From positions 7,929,415-7,993,414 of the forward strand of contig NZ_CP075691.1 in assembly GCF_020026305.1 (NCBI RefSeq): a stretch of DNA of 64,000 nucleotides, in the 5' to 3' direction. Under the pieces are notes generated by a model that ran no database searches, was not told the origin of the DNA, and saw nothing but the letters and a program-made list of their open reading frames with translations. This document shows, piece by piece, positions 42,301-50,800 of the stretch (its first letter is position 1; each line of letters begins with the position of its first letter). The DNA is from Streptomyces sp. 135 (GTDB taxonomy: Bacteria > Actinomycetota > Actinomycetes > Streptomycetales > Streptomycetaceae). Position numbers and translations under genes: made by a program.

Positions 42301-44855
42301 ACATGACCCTGCCGCCCGCCGTTGTCGCCAGCCTGACGGAGGAGGAGCTGCCGCCCGGCCTGGTCATCACCGTCACGGGTGACACCTGCCCGCCGGCCAC
42401 CGCGCGGCGCTGGTCGGTTCGGCACCGGCTGTTCAACGGCTACGGGCCCACCGAGACGACCATCGCGGCCACCGCCGGGGAGATCAGGCCCGCCGGCCCC
42501 GAAGCGACCGGCCCCGCCCCGGGCGCCGAACAGACAGGGCGATCGACCGGCTCGGTGCCGATCGGCGTCCCGTTCCGCAACAAGCGGGTATACGTACTCG
42601 ACACCCGACTGCGGCCGGTGCCGCCGGGCACCGTCGGGCAGCTGTGGATCGCGGGCACCGGACTGGCCCGCGGCTACCACCGGGCACCGGACCTCACGGC
42701 CGCGCGATTCGTCGCCGACCCCTTCGGCCGCCCCGGAGAGCGGATGTACGACACCGGGGACCTCGCACGCCGACGGATCGACGGCACTCTGGAGTTCGCC
42801 GGTCGCCGCGACGACCAGGTGAAGTTCGGCGGATTCCGGATCGAGCTGGGCGAGATCGAGTCCGTGCTGCTGCGCTGCCCCGGCGTCGCGCAGGCCGCGG
42901 CCACCGTCCGTGAGGACCGGCCGGGACAGCGCAGGCTGGTCGGCTACGCCGTGCCGGAACCCGGTGCCGGGCTCGACGCGGAGGCCCTGCGGGCGTTCAC
43001 ATCGGCCACTCTGCCCGGCCACGCCGTGCCCTCGGCCTTCGTCGTCCTGGACGAGCTGCCGCTGTCCCCGAACGGCAAGGCCGACCGCGCCGCACTGCCC
43101 AGGCCGCAGCACGCCGCACGAGCCACGCCGCGCGGTCGCCGCGAGACCCTGCTGTGCGCGATCTTCGCCGATGTGCTCGGCCTCGAAGCGGCCGGGCCCG
43201 ACGACCGCTTCTTCGACATCGGGGGCGACAGCATCTCCTCGATCTCGCTCGTCGGCAGGGCGCGCGCCGCCGGACTCGACCTGAGCCCGCGCGACGTGTT
43301 CACCCACCAGACGCCCGCCGCGCTCGCCGCCGCCGCGCGCTCGCGGGACCGGGCCGACGCCCTGGAGCACACCGACGACGAAGGGCCGCTGTGGCCCACG
43401 GCCGTGCTGCGGCGCTTCATCGAACTCGGCGGCCCCATCGACCGGTTCGCCCAGTCCCGGCTGGTGGAGCTGCCGCAGGGAAGCGACATCGGGACGCTCG
43501 TGGCCACCGTGGACACCGTCGTGCGCCGCCACGACGCGCTGCGGCTGCGCCTGGCCGGTGACGGCGATGACCAGGTCCTCGAAGTACGGGAACCCGACAC
43601 GATGGACATCGCGGAAGCGGTGCGCCGCGTCGACCTGCCCCGCAAGCCGGGCGAATCCCCCGACGACGTGTCCGCCCGCGTGGCCGCCGAGGCCGACGCC
43701 GCCCGGGCCCGGCTCTCCCCGCGCGAGGGCCGTCTCGTCGAGGTGGTGTGGTTCGACCGCGGCGCCGGAGAGCCGGGCCTGGTCCTGATCGTCATCCACC
43801 ACTTCGCCGTCGACGAGGTGTCCTGGCGCATCCTGCTGCCCGAACTGATCGAGTGCTGGAACGCGCACCGGGAGGGACGCACCCCCGAACTCCGCCCCAT
43901 CGGCACGTCACTGCGCCGCTGGGCCCACGCGATGCACACCGCGGCCCACAGCCCCGAGCGCACGGCCGAGGCCGACGGCTGGGTCGGGCTACTGTCCGGC
44001 CCCGACCAGCAACTCGGCAGCCGCCCCCTGGACCGGGCCAAGGACACGCTGGGCAGCGCGCGGAGCCTCTCCCTCACCCTGCCCCCCGACGTCGCGGGGC
44101 GGGTGCTCGACGCCGTACCCGCGGCGTTCCACGCGGGTGTGGACGACGTGCTGCTCACCGGCCTGGCGCTGGCCGTCGCGCACTGGCGCGGTACGGGAGC
44201 CGGCCTCCTCGTGGACGTGGAGACCCACGGCAGGCACGAGGAGCTGGTGCCGGGGGCTGACCTGACGACGACCGTGGGCTGGTTCACCGACATCCATCCG
44301 GTACGTCTGGACCTCGCCGGCGTCGACATCGCCGGCGCGCTGGCCGCAGGACCCGCGGCCGGGCAGGCGCTGAAGACGGTCAAGGAACAGCTGAGGGCCG
44401 TACCGGGCGACGGGTCGGGCTACGGACTGCTCAGGTACCTCAACCCTCGTACCGCCGAGGCACTCAAGGCGCTGCCGACCGCGCAGATCGGATACAACAA
44501 CCTCGGCCGCACCCGTGGCTCGGCCGACCGGACGAGCCACGGCCTGGGCAGGCTGGAGGGCCTGGGTGGTACGGACGACGCCCGCATCCCCCTGCCCCAC
44601 GCCGTCGAACTGAACACGATGGTGCGTGAGGACGACACCGGCACCCACCTCGTCGCCGTCTGGACCTGGGCGGACGGACTGTTCGAACAGCACCGCATGG
44701 AAGAACTGGCCAGGACCTGGTTCGACGTCCTGGGCGCCCTGGCCGACCACGCCGCCGCGCCGGACGCGGGCGGCCGTACCCCGTCGGACCTGCTCGGAGC
44801 AGGACTGAGCCAGAACGAGATCGACGCTCTCGAAGCCGAGTGGAGGACCTTGTGA
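39009..44855 (+). CDS. NRPS subunit 2, second part: A end-T / C-A-T-E
   Basis: Continuation of subunit 2 after the frameshift; the GTG at 39009 is not a real start. Completes the Gly A domain (VYGPTETTVW, NGKVDR) to about 39780; T 39800-40030; C 40060-41420 (HHIASDG); A 41500-43110 with code DAWTTTGIAK; T 43130-43340 (GGDSI); E 43380-44790 (HHFAVDEVS). The A code is close to that remembered for kynurenine in daptomycin (DAWTTTGVGK), so the residue is probably kynurenine, chlorokynurenine or another large aromatic, turned to the D form by the E domain. The end, SQNEIDALEAEWRTL, resembles a donor docking helix. With the missing base restored, subunit 2 would be about 5,825 residues. Confidence 0.92.
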   Translation: MSVVQATPSLWREILAVAGDRLKHVHALVGGEALPGDVAGLLVGSVASVVNVYGPTETTVWSTSGVVVSGSDVSIGRPLANTRVFVLDAFLRPVPVGVAGELYVAGAGVARGYWGRAGLTAERFVACPFGGVGERMYRTGDVVRWRDAGVLEYVGRVDDQVKVRGFRIELGEVEAALAGCVGVARAVAVVRGDAAGDRRLVAGVLPEDGVVLDLSAVRVELGRRLPDYMVPALVVLDEVPLTPNGKVDRRALPEPEAVVVSGRGPRSPRQEILCGLFAEVLGVPAVGIDDDFFALGGHSLLATRLVGRVRAVLGVELSVRQLFEAPTVAGLDRVVEGAGRSRVPVLRAGGRPGRLPLSFGQQRLWFLHQLEGPGAAYNVPLALRLSGRLDREALRLALGDVVARHESLRTVFAEDAQGPYQVVRDVVDSEPEVVSVRVSAEELATELAAAARHPFDLTRFPPLRTMLFELDADEHVLLLLVHHIASDGWSVRPLVRDVSAAYGARASGQSPRWPVLPVQYADFAVWQRELLGSEDDPESLVSAQVAYWCEQLADLPAEIALPADRPRPPVPSQRGDRVEFTVPAAVHAGVARLARECGASVFMVLQAALGLLLARSGAGEDIPIGTPVAGRGDDAVDDLVGLFINSLVLRTDVSGDPTFRELVARVRETDLEAYAHQDLPFERLVEILNPERSLSRHPLFQVMLTLNNTDVASASQQIQELAGLEVRPQPVETGEAKNDLTFAFVGLPAAESPGGGTPERDGLHGILEYNTDLFDRATCAALAERLVHLLASLAADPEQRLDAYDVLTPTERHDVVHGWNDTRHAVAATTVTAMFDACVASAPNDPAVVFGTTTLTYADLDRRADRLARLLVERGIGPETFVGIALERSEAWVVAILAVLKAGGAFLPLDPGYPDDRLRFMLQDSTPELVITAEGLRQRIAYEDTPLLILDAPEVTTALTADLDPDPDPHHDLVPHLDPAPHIDPDPDQGAGLGTSHTATPTGPDSAAYVIYTSGSTGRPKGVVIPHGGLPSMVSTAVDRWELGRGSRVLQIASTSFDASLWDVFGALLSGATLVLAPADQALGEDLTRFVATAGVTHMTLPPAVVASLTEEELPPGLVITVTGDTCPPATARRWSVRHRLFNGYGPTETTIAATAGEIRPAGPEATGPAPGAEQTGRSTGSVPIGVPFRNKRVYVLDTRLRPVPPGTVGQLWIAGTGLARGYHRAPDLTAARFVADPFGRPGERMYDTGDLARRRIDGTLEFAGRRDDQVKFGGFRIELGEIESVLLRCPGVAQAAATVREDRPGQRRLVGYAVPEPGAGLDAEALRAFTSATLPGHAVPSAFVVLDELPLSPNGKADRAALPRPQHAARATPRGRRETLLCAIFADVLGLEAAGPDDRFFDIGGDSISSISLVGRARAAGLDLSPRDVFTHQTPAALAAAARSRDRADALEHTDDEGPLWPTAVLRRFIELGGPIDRFAQSRLVELPQGSDIGTLVATVDTVVRRHDALRLRLAGDGDDQVLEVREPDTMDIAEAVRRVDLPRKPGESPDDVSARVAAEADAARARLSPREGRLVEVVWFDRGAGEPGLVLIVIHHFAVDEVSWRILLPELIECWNAHREGRTPELRPIGTSLRRWAHAMHTAAHSPERTAEADGWVGLLSGPDQQLGSRPLDRAKDTLGSARSLSLTLPPDVAGRVLDAVPAAFHAGVDDVLLTGLALAVAHWRGTGAGLLVDVETHGRHEELVPGADLTTTVGWFTDIHPVRLDLAGVDIAGALAAGPAAGQALKTVKEQLRAVPGDGSGYGLLRYLNPRTAEALKALPTAQIGYNNLGRTRGSADRTSHGLGRLEGLGGTDDARIPLPHAVELNTMVREDDTGTHLVAVWTWADGLFEQHRMEELARTWFDVLGALADHAAAPDAGGRTPSDLLGAGLSQNEIDALEAEWRTL
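41898..41990 (+). repeat. Asp/Pro/His-rich insertion in the kynurenine-like A domain
   Basis: Imperfect hexamer-like repeats encode DPDPDPHHDL, PHLDPAPHIDPDPD and similar between motifs A2 and A3, where other A domains here have a short loop. It is a surface loop expansion, probably without effect on specificity. Confidence 0.7.
44842..44855 (+). promoter_or_regulatory. Ribosome site and GTGA overlap joining NRPS subunits 2 and 3
   Basis: GGAGG at 44842-44846 lies 5 bp before GTG 44852, which overlaps the TGA stop of subunit 2 (44853-44855). This fixes the start of subunit 3 and implies coupled translation in equal amounts. Confidence 0.8.
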
Positions 44856-47800
44856 ACACCTCGGGCCTGCAAGACATCCTGCCGCTCTCCCCGCTCCAGG
44901 AAGGTCTCCTCTTCCACCGTCTCTACAGCGGCGACGCCCCCGACGTGTACGCCGTCCAACTGGTCGTCGAGCTGACCGGTGACCTCTCCGTGCCCTCGCT
45001 CAAGCAGGCGGCGCAGGCCCTTCTCGCACGGCACCCCGGCCTGCGGGCCGCCTTCCGGTACGAGGGGCTCAGCAGACCGGTGCAGCTGATACCGCGTCAA
45101 GTCCCGTTGCCGTGGAGTGAGTACGACCTGACGGACGTCCCCGAGGCGGAGCGCGACCGGCGCCTGGAGGAACTGCTGCGCGCCGACCGCTACGAGCGCT
45201 TCGACCTCGCGACCCCGCCCCTGGTCCGCTTCCTGTGCATCCGCGTGGCGCAGGACCGGCACGTCTTCGTGATGTCCAACCACCACCTGCTGCTCGACGG
45301 GTGGTCGCTGCCGATCGTGCTGCGCGACCTCGTCACCCTGTACGCCACGGGGGGCGACGACTCGGAGCTGCCGAGGGTGCGCTCGCCGCGCGACCACCTG
45401 GAGTGGCTCTCCCGGCGGGATCGCGCCGCCGACCGGGCGGCGTGGGCCGAGGCCGTGGGCGGCTTCGACGAACCCTCGCTGATCGCACCGGCCGCGCGGA
45501 CGGCTCCCGCCCCCGAGCTGCCCGACGAGCTCGAACTGGAGCTGGACTCCGCCACGACCGCCGCTCTCGCTCCGGTCGCCCGCCGCCTCGGAGTCACCGC
45601 CGGCACTCTCGTCCAGACCGCCTGGGCCCTCGTGCTCGCCCAGTTCACAGGCAAGGACGACATCGTCTTCGGAGCGACGGTGTCCGGGCGTCCCGCGGAC
45701 GTCGAAGGCGTCGAAACCATGGTCGGTCTCTTCATCAACACCGTCCCCGTACGCGTGCGCCTGCGGCCCGCCGAGCACCTCGCCGACCTCATCACCAGGG
45801 TCCAGGAGGAACAGACCCGGCTCCTGCCGCACCACCACCTGGACCTGTCCTCCATCCGGCAACTCAGCGGCCTGTCGGGCACCACCCAGATGTTCGACAC
45901 GCTGCTGGTGTACGAGAACTACCCGGCCGCGCCACGCGGCACGGTGGGCGGCGCCGAAGCGGGCGGCGAGCTGCGCATCACCGGCATGCGCGGCCGTGAC
46001 GCCACGCACTACCCCCTGACCCTTCTCGTCCACCCCGGGGAGCGCCTGCGTTTGCGCCTCGAACACCGCACGGACACCGTCGACGAAGCCGGGGCGCGGT
46101 CGCTGGGCGAGCAGCTCCTCCAGGCCCTGCGCGCCGTCGTCCACGAGACGCGCATCCCGGTCGGCCGTCTCGACGTACGCGCTCCCGCCGAGCGCCTGCA
46201 CCCTGCCGCGCACCGAGGGGAGGACCTGGCCCTGCCGGAGGCGTCGTTGGCGGGGTTGTTCGAGGAGTGGGTGGTGCGGGATCCGGGTGCTGTGGCGGTG
46301 GAGTTCGAGGGTGGTGTGGTGTCGTATGGGGAGTTGGATGGGCGGGCGAATCGTTTGGCGCGGTTTTTGAGGTTGTTGGGGGTGGGTGGGGAGTCGCGTG
46401 TGGTGGTGGCGTTGCCGCGGTCGGTGGATGCGGTGGTGGCGTTTTTGGGGGTGTTGAAGGCGGGGGGCACGTATGTGCCGGTGGATCCGTCGTATCCGGT
46501 GGAGCGGATTGCTTTTGTGGTGGGGGATTGTGCGCCGTCGGTGGTGATTTCGGTGTCGGGGGCCGGGGTTGCCGGGTGTGGTGGTGTGCCGGTGGTTTTG
46601 TTGGATGATCCGGTGGTGGTGTCGCGGCTTGGTGAGGTTTCTTCGGGTTCTTTGGGGGTGGTTTCTGGTCGGGAGCAGGCGGCGTATGTGTTGTATACGT
46701 CGGGGTCGACGGGGCGGCCGAAGGGTGTGGTGGTGTCGCAGGGTGGTGTGGTGAATGTGTTGGCGGGTTTGCGGGGTGTGGTGGGTTCGGGTTCGGGTCG
46801 TGTTCTGGCGTTGACGACTTTCGCTTTTGATATTGCGGTGTTGGAGTTGTTCGGTCCGTTGACGGCGGGTGGTTGTGTGGTTCTGGCGTCTTCGGAAGTG
46901 GTGGGTGATGCGGGGTTGTTGGTGGATTTGGTGGTGTCGTCGGGTGTGTCGGTGGTGCAGGCGACGCCGTCGTTGTGGCGGGAGATCCTGGCGGTTGCGG
47001 GGGATCGGCTGAAGCACGTTCACGCGATGCTGGGCGGTGAGCCCTTCTCCGACGACATGGCCGGAACGCTGGTGGAATCCCTGGCTTCCGTATGGAACGG
47101 CTACGGACCGACCGAAGCCTCCGTCTACGCAACCGCGACCGAGATTTCAGGGCCGGACGTCACCATCGGAAGGCCGCTGGCGAATACGCGGGTGTTCGTC
47201 CTTGATGGGTTTTTGCGGCCGGTGCCGGTGGGTGTCGCTGGCGAGTTGTATGTGGCGGGTGCGGGTGTTGCGCGGGGGTATTGGGGTCGGGCGGGTTTGA
47301 CGGCGGAGCGTTTTGTGGCGTGTCCGTTTGGTGGTGTGGGTGAGCGGATGTATCGCACGGGTGATGTGGTGCGGTGGCGTGACGCTGGGGTGTTGGAGTA
47401 CGTGGGGCGGGTCGATGACCAGGTGAAGGTGCGGGGCTTCCGTATTGAACTGGGTGAGGTCGAGGCGGCGTTGATGGGTTGTGCGGGTGTGGCCCGCGCG
47501 GTCGCGGTGGTCCGGGGGGATGTGGCGGGGGACCGTCGCTTGGTTGCCGGTGTGCTTCCCGAGGATGGTGTGGTTCTCGATTTGATTGCGGTGCGTGTGG
47601 AGTTGGGGCGGCGTCTGCCGGATTACATGGTTCCCGCGCTGGTGGTGCTGGATGAGGTGCCGTTGACGCCGAATGGGAAGGTGGACCGGCGGGCTTTGCC
47701 GGAGCCTGAGGCGGTTGTGGTTTCCGGGCGTGGGCCGCGTTCTCCTCGGCAGGAGATTCTGTGTGGCCTGTTCGCCGAGGTGCTGGGTGTGCCGGCGGTG

Positions 47801-50800
47801 GGTATTGACGATGACTTCTTTGCTCTGGGTGGTCATTCGTTGTTGGCGACGCGTCTGGTGGGTCGGGTGCGTGCTGTTCTGGATGCCGAGTTGTCGGTGC
47901 GGCAGTTGTTCGAGGCTCCGACGGTTGCGGGGTTGGATCGTGTGGTGGAGGGTGCGGGCCGTAGTCGTGTGCCGGTGCTGCGGGCGGGGGGTCGTCCGGG
48001 GCGGTTGCCGTTGTCGTTCGGTCAGCAGCGGTTGTGGTTCTTGCATCAGCTGGAGGGGCCGGGGGCGGCGTACAACGTGCCGTTGGCGTTGCGGTTGAGC
48101 GGCCGGCTGGACCGGGAGGCGCTGCGGTTGGCGCTGGGTGATGTGGTGGGGCGGCACGAGAGCCTGCGCACGATCTTCGCGGAGGACACTGAGGGGCCGT
48201 ACCAGGTCGTGCTGGATGCGGGAGTCGCGGTTCCGTGGTCTGTTTCGTCGTGTGGGCAGGAGGAGCTTTCGGAGCGGTTGGAGGAGGCTGCTCGGTATGC
48301 CTTCGATCTGACGGTCGACGTTCCGGTCCGGGCCACTCTGTTCGAGCTCGGTCCCGATGAGCACGCCCTGCTCCTGCTCGTGCACCACATCGCGACCGAC
48401 GCGTGGTCACTACGCCCCTTCGTCAGCGACCTCGTCGCCGCGTATGGGGCGAGGGCGAGCGGTCAGTCCCCGCGGTGGCCGGTGTTGCCGGTGCAGTATG
48501 CGGATTTCGCGGTGTGGCAGCGGGAGATGCTGGGCTCGGAGGACGATCCGGAGAGCCTGGTCTCGGCGCAGGTCGCGTACTGGTGTGAGCAGCTCGCCGA
48601 CCTGCCCGCGGAGATCGCGTTGCCTGCTGACCGTCCGCGTCCACCGGTTCCCTCGCAGCGTGGTGATCGGGTGGAGTTCACCGTGCCCGCGGCTGTGCAC
48701 GCCGGCGTGGCGAGGCTGGCTCGTGAGTGCGGTGCGAGCGTGTTCATGGTGTTGCAGGCGGCGTTGGGTGTGTTGCTCGCGCGTTCAGGCGCGGGTGAGG
48801 ACATACCCATCGGCACCCCTGTCGCCGGGCGTGGTGATGATGCGGTGGATGACTTGGTGGGGTTGTTCATCAACAGTCTGGTGTTGCGTACGGATGTGTC
48901 GGGGGATCCGACGTTCCGTGAGTTGGTGGCGCGGGTGCGGGAGACGGATCTGGAGGCGTACGCGCATCAGGATCTGCCCTTCGAGCGGCTGGTGGAGATC
49001 CTCAACCCCGAGCGGTCCCTGTCCCGCCACCCCCTCTTCCAAGTCATGCTCACCCTCAACAACACGGCAGGCATCACCGGCGCGGCCGCCGCCGGGGGCG
49101 ACTTGACGGTCAGGCCGTTGGCTGCCGAAACCGCCACCGCGAAGTTCGACCTGCTGCTGTCCTTCGGTGAACTCCGCACGGCCCATGGCGAGCCGGACGG
49201 GCTGAACGGAGCGCTGGAGTACGACACGGCTCAGTTCGACGCGTCCACCGCCCACCGCCTGACGCTGCGCCTGGCGTCCGTACTCGAACAGGTGACGGGC
49301 GACCCGAAACTGACCGCGGGGGCCACGCGCATCACGCTCCCCGACGAACTGGAGGCGATGCGGGCCTGGAACGACACCGCGCGTGACGTGCCCTCCACTC
49401 CATTGCCGGAGCTGTTCGGCGCCCAGGCGCGACGCCGCGCCGAGCACCCCGCGATCCTGCACGAGCACGGCACCCTCACCTACGCCGAGCTGGACGCGCA
49501 GACGAACGCGTTGGCCAGGACCCTGCTCGCCCACGGTGCGGGCCCGGACGCCGTCGTGGTCCTGGCGCTGCCCCGTGGCGCCGACTTCGTCCGAGGGGTC
49601 ATCGGCACGCTCAAGGCGGGGGCCGCCTATGTTCCCCTGGACCCCGAACTGCCGCCCGCCCGGCAGGAGTTCGTTCTGCGCGACGCCCGACCTGCGGTGC
49701 TGCTCACCACTCGGGACATCGCCGCGCGGCTGCCGCGGCACCACAGCACGCTCTTGCTCGACGACACCACGCTCGCGGCAGCGCCGCAGGCTTCCGTGAC
49801 GGACGAGGAACGCGGCGGCCCCCTGCTGCCGGAACACCTGGCGTACGTCATGTACACCTCGGGCTCCACGGGGGAGCCCAAGGCCGTCGAGATGCCCGTC
49901 CGCGCTGTGCAGAACCTGCTGCACTGGCACCAGGAGGCGCTCCCCGCCCCCGACGGATCGGTCACCGCGCAGTTCACCGACACCGGCTTCGACGTCAGCG
50001 TGCAGGAGATCCTGTCGGCCCTGCTCTGCGGCAAGACCCTCGCGATCTGCCCTGAGGGCGTCCGCCGCGACCCCGACCGCATGGTGGCCTGGCTGAAGGA
50101 AACCGGCGTCCACGAACTGCTCGCCCCCACTCTCGTCATCGAGGCGGTGTGCGCGAGCGCCCTGGAGGCGGGAGTGGAGCTGACGGCACTGCGGCACGTC
50201 GCGCAGGCCGGTGAGGCCCTGCTCACGGACGGCGCCATCGGACGCCACTGGTCGGCGGCCACCCACCGGCCGAGGCTGCACAACCACTACGGGCCCACCG
50301 AGACCCACGTGGTGACGGCCGAGCCCCTGCCTGTCGACCCCGCGCACTGGCCGGCCGCCCCCGCCATCGGCGGTCCGCTGCCCAACGTGCGCGTCCATGT
50401 GCTCGACCACCGGCTGCGGCCCGTCCCCCCGGGCGTACCGGGGGAGCTGTACGTGTCGGGGGCGGCCGTCGCCCGCGGATACCGGGGGCGCCCCCGGCTC
50501 ACCGCGGAGCGCTTCGTCGCCTGTCCTTCGGGTGCGCCCGGGGAGCGGATGTACCGTACGGGCGACCGGGTCCGCCGCTCCGCCGACGGGCGGCTGCACC
50601 ACCTGGGCAGGGTCGACGACCAGGTCAAGATCCGGGGCTTCCGGGTCGAGCCCGGCGAGGTGGCCGCAGCGCTGCGGAGGGACCCCGAGGTGAACGCCGC
50701 CGCCGTCCTCGCCCGCGACGCCACCTCGCTGATCGCCTTCGTGACCCCCGCCCCCGGTGGCGCCCCCGACCCGCGCGAGCTGCGGGCCAGGATGCTGCGT

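Noticed and set aside
48385..48420. Inactive C domain in the last module (HHIATDAWS, Gly to Ala)
   Set aside because: Both His residues and the Asp remain, and the E domains here tolerate the same change; not enough to call it dead.
31309..49051. CRISPR array or transposon as source of the repeats
   Set aside because: The repeats are coding, in frame, hundreds of bases long and kilobases apart; no transposase or terminal repeats were seen.
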